The translations under genes and the position numbers were made by a program. This document shows, piece after piece, positions 18,836 to 30,261 of a stretch of DNA of 64,000 nt. The stretch comes from Adhaeribacter radiodurans (GTDB lineage: Bacteria; Bacteroidota; Bacteroidia; Cytophagales; Hymenobacteraceae). Position 1 is the first letter of the stretch; every line of letters begins with the position of its first letter. Below the pieces are notes generated by a model. The model was not told the origin of the DNA and made no database searches. It saw only the letters and a program-made list of their open reading frames with translations. The stretch spans positions 4,588,001 to 4,652,000 of the forward strand of contig NZ_CP055153.1 of assembly GCF_014075995.1 (NCBI RefSeq), in the 5' to 3' direction.

Positions 18836-18896
18836 TAACCACGTGTAAACGCTAGCTTCAGCCGACGGCCTCGCCATCGTTTACACAAGTACGTTA
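18836..18896. repeat. attC-like imperfect palindrome after the NADAR gene
   Basis: Outer TAAC (18836-18839) pairs with GTTA (18893-18896). A 9-bp inner stem GTGTAAACG / CGTTTACAC (18843-18851 with 18878-18886) is separated from the outer boxes by unequal unpaired segments (3 and 6 bases), and the loop is 26 bases. This is the layout of an integron attC site (R box, spacer, L box, variable loop) just behind a stop codon. The R boxes only partly fit RYYYAAC/GTTRRRY, and no integrase is in the window, so this is tentative. Confidence 0.35.
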
Positions 18897-18964
18897 CAGA
18901 CAATTATAGACGACCATAACGGTTAGTCAATCAACCGATGAGTCCCGCCTACCACCCTACAATT

Positions 18965-18980
18965 TTTGCCAAATGGCAAA
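18965..18980. promoter_or_regulatory. Crp-type palindromic operator 1
   Basis: A 16-base perfect inverted repeat TTTGCC-AAAT-GGCAAA, the size of a Crp/Fnr-family site. Its centre lies 41.5 bases before the start codon of the Crp-family gene. The same sequence occurs at 19592-19607 and a near copy at 21484-21499. Confidence 0.75.
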
Positions 18981-19001
18981 TAACCGACAGATAACTACTT
19001 C

Positions 19002-19009
19002 TAACTTTG
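19002..19009 (+). promoter_or_regulatory. Bacteroidota -7 box of the Crp-family gene
   Basis: TAACTTTG matches the TAnnTTTG consensus exactly and begins 21 bases after operator 1. The start codon follows only 4 bases later, so the transcript may be leaderless or nearly so. Confidence 0.6.
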
Positions 19010-19013
19010 ATGA

Positions 19014-19583
19014 ATGGAAAAATTTATTGAGTATGTGTTACAATTTGGCAATTTGAACCAGCAACAAATTGACCTGATAAAAAGCAAAGCAACAGAGTTA
19101 GAACTTCGCAAAGACGACTATTATTGGGAAGCGGGAAAAACAGTTAAACAAATTGGCTTTCTTACCGACGGGGTTATTCGGGTTTTTTATTACAACAACA
19201 AAGGCGAAGAAATTACCCGTTATTTTATTGACGAAAACCATTTGATTTTATCGGGCAACACGCTTGACGAAGTTTTTACGCCTTCTGAATACCTGTCAGC
19301 CATTACTTCGTGTAAATTGATTGTTTTTTCTAAGCAAGATTGGAAAGAAATTTCCGACACTATTATTGGCTGGGACACTATTCTTCAAAAAATAATTGCA
19401 AAATACCACAGCGAAAAAATGGCAAGAAGAAGTGAGTTAGTTTCGCAAGACGGAACTACACGTTACCTTGACTTTATTAAAAAATTTCCGACGTTGGTAA
19501 ATCGTGTACCCTTATCATATATCGCTTCTTACCTGGGAGTTACGCAATCTTCCTTGAGCCGAATAAGAAAAAACATTGGCTAA
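19014..19583 (+). CDS. Crp/Fnr-family transcriptional regulator
   Basis: A 189-residue regulator. Residues of about 10-115 form a cyclic-nucleotide-binding-like beta roll (KQIGFLTDGVIRVFYYNNKGEEIT is typical of this Bacteroidota subgroup), joined by a long helix to a short C-terminal helix-turn-helix (LSYIASYLGVTQSSLSRIRK). Residues for cAMP binding are not conserved, so the ligand is unknown. A palindromic operator sits in front of this gene and in front of the downstream aldo/keto reductase, suggesting autoregulation and direct control of the reductase. A decayed relative lies at 21533. Confidence 0.9.
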   Translation: MEKFIEYVLQFGNLNQQQIDLIKSKATELELRKDDYYWEAGKTVKQIGFLTDGVIRVFYYNNKGEEITRYFIDENHLILSGNTLDEVFTPSEYLSAITSCKLIVFSKQDWKEISDTIIGWDTILQKIIAKYHSEKMARRSELVSQDGTTRYLDFIKKFPTLVNRVPLSYIASYLGVTQSSLSRIRKNIG

Positions 19584-19591
19584 AATCGCTT

Positions 19592-19607
19592 TTTGCCAAA
19601 TGGCAAA
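19592..19607. promoter_or_regulatory. Crp-type palindromic operator 2 (reductase promoter)
   Basis: Identical TTTGCC-AAAT-GGCAAA, 8 bases after the stop of the regulator gene. A -7-like box CAGTTTTG (19629-19636) follows at the same 21-base spacing as at operator 1. Transcription would then start near 19641, which favours the reductase start at 19663. Confidence 0.7.
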
Positions 19608-19626
19608 TGATTCCATTTTTTATTGA

Positions 19627-20637
<1,011 letters not shown>

Positions 20638-20789
20638 ATAACAACATAACTACTAGCAAAAACATTACTATTTTGCTTTTGCGGTTAATTGAGATTAATA
20701 CTTTCCAATGCCGCATTGTTGGTAATACTATTAAAGTTAACAACAAGCAAAGGGAAATATTTTCGTATTTTGAATCTACAGGAAATTTT

Positions 20790-21425
20790 ATGACAGAATT
20801 CTGGGAGTTAAGCTTTAGAGATAAAAAGACTATGTGGGGATTTGAACCGGCAGATTCCGCAATTGTAACCCTAAACTTATTTAAAGAAAATGGGCTTAAC
20901 AAAATTTTAATACCTGGGTTTGGCTACGGTAGAAATGCAAAAATCTTCACTGATGCTGGATTTAAGGTAACTGGGATAGAGATTTCAGAAACCGCCATTG
21001 ACCTGGCCCGAAAGCACTACGGAAATGATGTAAGAATACATCTCGGTTCGGTTAGTGCTATGCCGTTTGACCAGGAGTTATACGATGGAATTTTTTGTTA
21101 CGCTTTAATCCACCTGTTAAATGAAAAAGAGCGGATTAAGTTGATTAATGATTGTTACCATCAACTAAAGCCCAATGGGTACATGGTTTTTGTGGCAATT
21201 TCAAAAAATGATGCTGCTTATGGGAATGGAGAAAAATTAAGTAAGGACAGATTTGAAACGAAGCACGGCGTTCAACTATTTTTCTATGATTCAGACTCTG
21301 TAGAAGAGGAATTTGGCAAATATGGAATAGTTGAATTTAAAGAGATAGATGAGCCTGCCAAGAATATGGAAAACAAACGTTCACAAAAATTCTGGATTAT
21401 AACCTGCAAAAAGCAAGCAAAATAA
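20790..21425 (+). CDS. Class I SAM-dependent methyltransferase
   Basis: A 211-residue methyltransferase from the ATG at 20790 (MTEFWELSFRDK). Upstream frame extension to a TTG at 20673 is unlikely to be coding. The Rossmann core shows motif I as ILIPGFGYGRNAKIF, motif II as VTGIEIS with the acidic residue binding SAM ribose, then DGIFCYALIHLL and LKPNGYMVF. PGFGYGRN in place of the usual DxGxGxG is seen in the TehB/thiopurine-type small-molecule methyltransferases. Substrate unknown; it follows the reductase in the same direction without sharing an obvious promoter. Confidence 0.85.
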   Translation: MTEFWELSFRDKKTMWGFEPADSAIVTLNLFKENGLNKILIPGFGYGRNAKIFTDAGFKVTGIEISETAIDLARKHYGNDVRIHLGSVSAMPFDQELYDGIFCYALIHLLNEKERIKLINDCYHQLKPNGYMVFVAISKNDAAYGNGEKLSKDRFETKHGVQLFFYDSDSVEEEFGKYGIVEFKEIDEPAKNMENKRSQKFWIITCKKQAK

Positions 21426-21483
21426 AAAGCAAGGGCTAACAAAATTTACTAAATGTTAACAACGAACACACAGTCCGGTACTT

Positions 21484-21499
21484 TTTATCAAATGGTAAA
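21484..21499. promoter_or_regulatory. Degenerate Crp-type operator 3
   Basis: TTTATC-AAAT-GGTAAA, one pair off a perfect palindrome. It is centred 41.5 bases before the start codon of the broken Crp gene and is followed 20 bases later by an exact -7 box TACCTTTG (21520-21527). The same architecture as operator 1 shows that the two regulator genes share an ancestral promoter. Confidence 0.6.
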
Positions 21500-21532
21500 T
21501 TATAACTAAGGCCATTGCCTACCTTTGCGCCA

Positions 21533-21826
21533 ATGAAACAATTAATTGAATGTATTTTGCAGTTTGGCAACCTGAATAAACAGCAAGTTGACCTGATTAC
21601 AAACAAAGTAAAAGAAATAGAACTTCTTAAGGACGAGTATTTTCGGAAGCAGGTAAAATTTCCCGACAAATCGGTTTCGTGGTGAATGGTGTTGTTCGTG
21701 GTAGTTATTACAACAACAAAGGCGAAGAACTAAAATTCAACTTTGGTGCTTCTATAGTTCCAATACTTTTTGCGGGGCTTTTTTGTAATTTAGTAATTGA
21801 CAAAAAGTATTGGCTACGGTAGCGAT
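21533..21826 (+). pseudogene. Broken Crp/Fnr-family regulator
   Basis: The first 26 codons or so (MKQLIECILQFGNLNKQQVD) align with the intact regulator at 19014. A frameshift near 21645 then moves the match to another frame (EAGKISRQIGFVVNGVV, then YYNNKGEE). Similarity ends near 21740, well before the helix-turn-helix. A 13-base inverted repeat (CCAATACTTTTTG, 21758-21770, with its complement at 21803-21815) follows directly, perhaps marking the deletion junction. It is a decayed paralogue or orthologue. Confidence 0.8.
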
Positions 21827-21946
21827 AACCTAAACTATGGTGCTTTTATTTCCGCTGTTACGCAAACTCGTTAACCGTTAGCAGCAAATTTTACTAAAAA
21901 TTCATTTGTAATAAGCTGGAACATCAAACAAAAGAAAATTTACATT

Positions 21947-22291
21947 ATGGAGAATAATAAAGCAATTTTAGAAAAGGCAAACGCGGCTATTCGCACCGGC
22001 GACAATGAGGGATTTCTGTCTCATTGCACCGAAGACACTAAATGGGTATTTGTAGGCGACAGAACTTTAGAGGGGAAAGAAGCCGTCCGAGAGTGGATGT
22101 TAGAGGCTTACACAGAACCTCCCCAATTTATAGTCGAAAACTTAATTGGCGACGGTGATTTTGTTACTGCAATTGGGGAAATTACCCTTAAGGATGAAAA
22201 CGGAGAAGCAGCCCGCCATTTATACTGCGATATATGGCGGTTTCGCGAAGATAAAATGGCCGAATTAAAAGCATTCGTCATTAAAGCCTAG
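21947..22291 (+). CDS. NTF2-like/SnoaL-like small protein
   Basis: A 114-residue single-domain protein of the NTF2-like fold. Elements include ILEKANAAIRTGDNEGFLSHCTEDTKW, the EGKEAVREWM segment and the ITLKDENGEAA-YCDIWRF strand pair. Such proteins are small-molecule binders or isomerases; no catalytic residues can be assigned. It has no signal peptide, so it is cytoplasmic. It ends the block of small genes that began with the NADAR gene. Confidence 0.8.
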   Translation: MENNKAILEKANAAIRTGDNEGFLSHCTEDTKWVFVGDRTLEGKEAVREWMLEAYTEPPQFIVENLIGDGDFVTAIGEITLKDENGEAARHLYCDIWRFREDKMAELKAFVIKA

Positions 22292-22740
22292 TCAAAAGTT
22301 AAAATTTCTACTTGTAAGAAGTAATTAGCTCTTAAAACAATTACTAATCAGCTATGGAATATGGAAGCCTTCGCCTGCCCGCTATGGGGAAATGGCCTGG
22401 TTTCTTCTCCACTATTATAGGGCTAAAGGAAAAAATTTACTAAAACCTAATCCTTTTAGCCTCATTATTAATTCAATGTTAGTACCAGCTAATTAAACTA
22501 CTAATTATGGCATCCATTTCCATCCGGATTATTGAATTCAAACCCGCTTTTAGAGCGGGTTTTTTATTTAGTAATTAAACATAATTAATTACTCTTCATG
22601 CTGCCGAAATTATTGGTAAACATTACTGATAATCATTCATTTATCACAAAAGTATACTAACAGGTTACTGGTGCCTTTTTACTTAATACAACTCCACTTT
22701 GGAAATCCATAAGGCTTAAAAACTCAACAAAATTATTTGT
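22292..22740. other. Gene-free gap with terminator
   Basis: No gene features are seen in this gap of about 450 bases except the Rho-independent terminator at 22541-22567. Confidence 0.5.
22541..22567 (+). terminator. Rho-independent terminator
   Basis: An 8-bp stem AACCCGCT / AGCGGGTT with a 5-base loop, followed by a run of T residues. It would end transcription before the marR-rph unit. Confidence 0.85.
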
Positions 22741-22758
22741 CTATATTTATTTTCAACT

Positions 22759-22777
22759 TATCTTAGTAACTAAGATA
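22759..22777. promoter_or_regulatory. MarR-type palindromic operator
   Basis: A perfect 19-base palindrome with 9-base arms (TATCTTAGT-A-ACTAAGATA), ending 20 bases before the marR-like start codon. Size, symmetry and position fit a MarR-family autoregulatory site controlling the marR-rph pair. Confidence 0.65.
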
Positions 22778-22797
22778 TTTAGTTGATAAGATAATTT

Positions 22798-25885
<3,088 letters not shown>

Positions 25886-25900
25886 ATAGCACTGCTTCTG

Positions 25901-25948
25901 GTTAAAACAGCAAAGCCACTGCAAATTCAGCGGCTTTGCTGTTTTAAC
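25901..25948 (+). terminator. Terminator after rph
   Basis: A perfect 17-bp inverted repeat (GTTAAAACAGCAAAGCC and complement, arms 25901-25917 and 25932-25948) with a 14-base loop, 15 bases past the stop codon. The descending arm ends in GTTTTAAC rather than a long T run. Confidence 0.75.
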
Positions 25949-26004
25949 GTAAGTACGAGTTAAAGATAAGTATAGAATAAAAAAGAAAGCTCATCCACTT
26001 TATT

Positions 26005-26026
26005 CGGTCATTCTAGAAGAATCTAA
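26005..26026. repeat. Solo end of a TIR repeat family
   Basis: GTCATTCTAGAAGAATCTA resembles the terminal inverted repeat of the element at 45334-45468 (TCATTCGGAAAGAATCT). No partner arm is found nearby, so this is probably a decayed end. Confidence 0.35.
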
Positions 26027-26170
26027 TTTATAGGTTACCTACTGGTTAGACTCTTACAGGAGGGCTTAAATAGAAAGCAAGAACCAGAAGAAATAGAACT
26101 TTATCTTTCTTGCGTGTAGAAATGTGCTTATCCCGAACTTACGTTGTTATATCTAATAAATCAGGGTAAA

Positions 26171-26620
26171 TCAGGCATCTGGTATTTCAGGCTCTACCAG
26201 CTTAACTAGCTTTTCCAGCGATTCCTGCCAGCCCAGGTAACACATTTCAACTGGTATTACTGCCGGTATGCCTTCCTGCAGCACTTTCAACTCCGTGCCT
26301 ACCGATGTTTTCTGGAACCACACAGACGTAGTCATAACACCTGGCAGGTTGGGGTCGTCAAACCTGTCAGTGTACTGTAAAAATTCATTGGGCTTTACTT
26401 CTACATATTCTCCGCCAAAGGAATGGCCGTTGCCGGTAGTAAAATTGTGAAACGACATTTTAAAAGTGCCACCTACCTGCACGTTCATGTCCTGAACTGT
26501 ACAAAGAAAACCGTAAGGTGGTAACCAGGCTGCAATCGCCAGGGCTTCGGTGAAGGCCCGGTATACTTTTTCCGGCGAAGCCTTAATTACTCTGTGCAAG
26601 GAAACTTGATTATCTGCCAT
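26171..26620 (-). CDS. SRPBCC/AHSA1-family protein
   Basis: A 149-residue START-like protein from the ATG at 26620 (MADNQVSLHRVIKASPEKVY). The frame extends upstream to a TTG, but that part is basic and lacks homology. Family features are VIKASPEKVYRAFTEALAIAAWLPP at the N-terminus, VGGTFKMSFHNF in the middle, and the C-terminal amphipathic helix GWQESLEKLVKLVE. AHSA1-like proteins form a hydrophobic cavity that binds small lipophilic ligands; the specific role is unknown. It is monocistronic. Confidence 0.88.
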   Translation of the reverse strand: MADNQVSLHRVIKASPEKVYRAFTEALAIAAWLPPYGFLCTVQDMNVQVGGTFKMSFHNFTTGNGHSFGGEYVEVKPNEFLQYTDRFDDPNLPGVMTTSVWFQKTSVGTELKVLQEGIPAVIPVEMCYLGWQESLEKLVKLVEPEIPDA

Positions 26621-27236
26621 ATAAATTATTGTTAAGTAGCTCCTATTCGTTTGGCTTTTCGGGGCGCCAGTTTTTTGGGTGGTAGCTGCTCCACGTCTGC
26701 TTTTTGTACCTATCAACTATTACAAAGATGATAGTAAAAACACTAATGGAACGGGGTAGATCGCGACAAATTAAGGTAATTTTACGACAGGCAGCCTTCC
26801 AGGTAAGAGAATGAAATATACTGGTAAGTTATAGAGTAAATTTGATTTATTGGAGTTATAGAAACCCTCATCAAGAAGAGCAGATTTAAACAAAATACAG
26901 CCAAATCACAGTTTATAATAAGGCCCTGTATCTTACTAAAATGTTAAACCACCCTAATAGAAAAAGAGAGCTAACGTTTTTTATTTAACCGTTAACTCTC
27001 TTTTATCTTGCTCTTATCTTAATCTTCCCTTAGCCTACTTTTTCTATTAAGTACCAGACAAATTAGTTTTATATACTTGCTGTTGAGATCAAAGTAAAAA
27101 ATTATTAAAATTCTACTTATGCACTCAAAAGTCAAACATCTAATATCTTAATACCTTTGTCTCTTTACTTAGCGACTTAAAATTTAGTAAATTTTTATCG
27201 GACTAGTTACTTCCGGAAGTACGTATAATTAAACTT
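26621..27236. other. Gene-free gap between the SRPBCC and Gfo/Idh genes
   Basis: AT-rich, with no supported gene. It contains the terminator at 26963-27003 and the promoter region of the SRPBCC gene. Confidence 0.5.
26963..27003. terminator. Hairpin terminator
   Basis: 14-base arms (26963-26976 and 26990-27003) with one mismatch and a 13-base T-rich loop, followed by TTTT on the plus strand and preceded by A residues that give a U-rich run on the minus strand. It probably terminates the minus-strand oxidoreductase gene ending at 27237. Confidence 0.65.
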
Positions 27237-28355
27237 TTACACCGTTAAACTTACTTTTTTACCGGTTTTTGCGGCTAAAAATATAGCATCAATTATTTTT
27301 AAATCCCGCACGCCTTCTTCCCCATCCACGGGTACAACCGGCTTTTTGTTATCAAAAATAATAGCCGCCATTTCGTCCATCTGAATGGTTTGGTGGGTCA
27401 TGTGCGGTTGCGTTAGTTCCCCTTTATGCGTCCGGCCTTTAATTGGTCCGTAACCCGTAGAAGGCTGCATTTCGGCAAATCCCTTTTCGCCGTTCAGGAA
27501 AAACTTGTCTAAGTTATTCATGGTGTAGGTCGACAAGCAAGAGGCGACTGCCCCGCTCGGAAAGCCTAACTGGAACTGAATAGTTTCGTCTACGCCTTCT
27601 TTAAATTTCTCCGGATTGGTTTTGGTTTCTTGTGCGGTTACCCAAACAGGTTCTTCCCCAATCATGTACCGGGCACCGTTAATAGAGTAAATACCAATAT
27701 CCATCATGGCACCGCCGCCAGCCAGTTGCTTGTTTAAGCGCCATTGGGTAGGGTCGCCAATAGTAAAGCCCGATAATCCCTGAAAAAACAATACTTTCCC
27801 AAATTCCCCGTCTTTCCGCATCCGGATAACTTCCAGGGTTTTTGGCTCAAAGTGCATGCGGTAACCTACCAATAATTTTACGTTAGCCGCCTTGCAGGCA
27901 TCTACCATGGCTTGGCCGTCTTTGGCATTAACGGATAAGGGTTTTTCGCAAATAGCGTGTTTGCCCGCTTTCGCCACCCGAATTACATGTTCCTTGTGCA
28001 AGGCATTGGGGGTAATTACGTACACCACATCAATATCCTTGTTATTCTTTATCTGGTCGAAATTATCGTAGTTGTAGCAATTTTTTTCGGGTATGTTGTA
28101 CTTGCTTTGCCATTCTTTCAGTTTAGCAGGCGTGCCGCTAATGGCCCCTACCAGTTTAGCTCTTTTGCAAGATTGCATGGCATCGGCTACCCGGGTGCCG
28201 TAGCTGCCCAAACCCAGAATGGCTACCCGCAGCACCCGGCCCTGATACGGGTGATTGGAAAAGTCGGTTAAACTGCTTGGACTATAACCAGGCAAAAAAG
28301 GTATAACGGCGGCAGAAAGCGTAAGCTTTTGTAAAAAGTCGCGACGAGTATTCAT
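27237..28355 (-). CDS. Gfo/Idh/MocA-family oxidoreductase, Tat-exported
   Basis: A 372-residue NAD(P)-dependent oxidoreductase. It starts with a twin-arginine signal (NTRRDFLQKLTLSAAVIPFLPG), so it is probably exported folded with its cofactor. The Rossmann domain has VAILGLGSYGTRVADAM, and the family Lys-Pro motif is AICEKPLSVN. The C-terminal substrate domain includes GGGAMMDIGIYSINGARYM. Members act on sugars and related polyols; the substrate is not predictable. It is transcribed alone, away from the subtilase cluster. Confidence 0.92.
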   Translation of the reverse strand: MNTRRDFLQKLTLSAAVIPFLPGYSPSSLTDFSNHPYQGRVLRVAILGLGSYGTRVADAMQSCKRAKLVGAISGTPAKLKEWQSKYNIPEKNCYNYDNFDQIKNNKDIDVVYVITPNALHKEHVIRVAKAGKHAICEKPLSVNAKDGQAMVDACKAANVKLLVGYRMHFEPKTLEVIRMRKDGEFGKVLFFQGLSGFTIGDPTQWRLNKQLAGGGAMMDIGIYSINGARYMIGEEPVWVTAQETKTNPEKFKEGVDETIQFQLGFPSGAVASCLSTYTMNNLDKFFLNGEKGFAEMQPSTGYGPIKGRTHKGELTQPHMTHQTIQMDEMAAIIFDNKKPVVPVDGEEGVRDLKIIDAIFLAAKTGKKVSLTV

Positions 28356-28677
28356 GACAGATGATTTTATAATTTCGTTTAAAGCAATCTTAAAATTAGG
28401 TTTAAATATAGAGAAAGTATTCCTAAAACAAGCTTAAATTAAGAGGAAGAACCTATTAATCATTCGTCTTTAATTGCTTTTAGAGAAATTTACTTTTTAC
28501 CTACTTTAATCAACTTTAACCTTAAAAATAGATATTTTTTATGTAGTCTGATAAAAGAAGTAGCACCCTACAATCTGAAGTTTTAGGCTAGTCCTCGGTA
28601 AATTAAAATATACTGAAAAATCAGTATTGTGTAGCAGCAGAATAGCCTCTATCTTTCAAAAGACAAAACTAAAACCT
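28356..28677. other. Divergent promoter region of Gfo/Idh and subtilase genes
   Basis: About 320 AT-rich bases between divergent starts. No gene and no clear operator is recognised. Confidence 0.4.
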
Positions 28678-29868
28678 ATGAAAGAAAAACATATTATTCT
28701 ACGTTTGGCCCGGCCAGCCACCCGTGACCTTTTTTTAGGAGGAGGCCTTGTAAATGCCCGCGAAGCCGAATCGCTGGCGGCCGGAGTTACCGTAGAAATT
28801 GAAGAAATTGAGCGTAATCAAATTTCTACTCTCTCCCGCCATGCCGATGTAGTGGCCATTGCTCCTGCTATACCCATGAAATTAATTAAACCCGTTGCCG
28901 TGGAAGATGTAACGGACCCAACTGGCCAAGAAATTGCCTGGGGCGTACGAGCGGTAGGTGCCGATACTTCTCCTTTTACTGGTAGTGGTATTGTAGTAGC
29001 CGTACTCGATACGGGCATTGATGCCTCGCACCCGGCTTTTGCCGGCGTGAGCATTATTCAAAACGATTTTACCGGTGAAGGCAGCGGCGACCAGCACGGA
29101 CATGGTACGCATTGCGCCGGAACTATTTTTGGCAGAACCACCGAAAACACCCGCATTGGCGTGGCTCCCGGCATAGAAAAAGCTTTAATTGGCAAAGTTT
29201 TAGGTTCACAGGGCGGCTCCAGCGAACAAATTGTAAGCGGCATACAATGGGCAGTAGATAATGGCGCAAATATTATATCCATGTTCTTAGGGATGGACTT
29301 TCCGGGTTTAGTAAAGCGCTTACAAGATAATGGCTTCCCGACGGAACTGGCTACTTCCCGGGCCCTGGAAGCTTACCGGACCAATGTGCAGTTATTCGAA
29401 CGCTTAGTAGCCCTTATTAACGCAAAAGCTAATTTTATTCAACCAACCATTGTAGTAGCCGCAGCAGGTAACGAAACCCAAAGAGATACCAATCCGGATT
29501 TTGAAATTGCGGTCAGTCCTCCGGCGGTGGCAGAAGGTATTATATCCGTGGCAGCGCTCGGCGAAGACCCCGAAGGGTTTACCGTGGCGCCGTTTTCGAA
29601 TACCGGAGCCACCGTTTCCGGACCGGGAGTAGCCGTGCTTTCAGCCAAAATGGGCGGTGGTTTTGCTTTAATGAGCGGCACCAGTATGGCCACTCCGCAC
29701 GTAGCGGGAGTAGCTGCCCTCTGGGCCGAAAAAATTAAAAGTACCGGCGTTTTTAGTCCGGCCCAGTTAACTGCCCGTTTAATTAGCTCCGGCAACAGCA
29801 CCGGTTTAAAGGCCGGCTTCGATCCTTTTGATATTGGTGCCGGTTTAGTGCGGGCTCCGCAATTGTAA
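28678..29868 (+). CDS. S8 subtilisin-like serine protease without signal peptide
   Basis: A 396-residue subtilase from the ATG at 28678; the upstream TTG-initiated extension is not supported. The triad is Asp111 (AVLDTGID), His142 (GHGTHCAGT) and Ser336 (SGTSMATPHVAG), with the oxyanion Asn in AAAGNETQ. Residues of about 1-80 resemble an inhibitor-I9-like propeptide. There is no signal peptide or membrane helix, so the protease should act in the cytoplasm, which is unusual for S8 enzymes. An insertion near residues 215-255 (PGLVKRLQDNGFPTELATSR onward) separates the core strands. It is the first gene of a co-directional series continuing with a metallophosphoesterase and a CHAT protein; partnership in a proteolytic response is a hypothesis. 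Confidence 0.93.
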   Translation: MKEKHIILRLARPATRDLFLGGGLVNAREAESLAAGVTVEIEEIERNQISTLSRHADVVAIAPAIPMKLIKPVAVEDVTDPTGQEIAWGVRAVGADTSPFTGSGIVVAVLDTGIDASHPAFAGVSIIQNDFTGEGSGDQHGHGTHCAGTIFGRTTENTRIGVAPGIEKALIGKVLGSQGGSSEQIVSGIQWAVDNGANIISMFLGMDFPGLVKRLQDNGFPTELATSRALEAYRTNVQLFERLVALINAKANFIQPTIVVAAAGNETQRDTNPDFEIAVSPPAVAEGIISVAALGEDPEGFTVAPFSNTGATVSGPGVAVLSAKMGGGFALMSGTSMATPHVAGVAALWAEKIKSTGVFSPAQLTARLISSGNSTGLKAGFDPFDIGAGLVRAPQL

Positions 29869-30261
29869 GTTTTATTTTTTCCCCTTCTCTATATGGCAAG
29901 AGAAGGGGAATGCAACAGTTTTTATTTAAGAAGGGAAACCCAGGTTAATTGTATAAAATAGTTGTTCGTTATTAGTTGCTTGTTGCTAGATTAATTAAGA
30001 CTTAAGTAGTCTTTTTTATAAATTAATTTCGAGGACAGAAATAAATTAAACAATTCTGTCACTCAGGAGAAAACCATTTGGCTACATAGCAGAATAGTTT
30101 CCTCTGAAGGACGCGAAAATCACCTTCCTCTACTTTAAGCTAATTTTAGCCACTTATACTCTTAACTAATTTCGTTAAAGTACTTATTTATTTCTTCGTT
30201 TTACATACTCTAAAATTTCTCAATTGCCTTCGGCATTTATTTGCCGGATGTATGTACCTAA
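29869..30261. other. Gap after subtilase with hairpin 29881-29908
   Basis: A 10-bp stem CCCCTTCTCT / AGAGAAGGGG (29881-29890 with 29899-29908) lies 12 bases past the subtilase stop but lacks a downstream T run, so termination is uncertain. The rest of this gap of nearly 400 bases is AT-rich with no gene. Confidence 0.5.

Noticed and set aside
22501-22570. tRNA-like sequence before the marR gene
   Set aside because: No cloverleaf or TPsiC motif; the structure is a simple terminator hairpin.
29881-29908. Hairpin after the subtilase as a Rho-independent terminator
   Set aside because: The stem is good but no T run follows on the coding strand; kept only as a hairpin, possibly part of a mobile small repeat.
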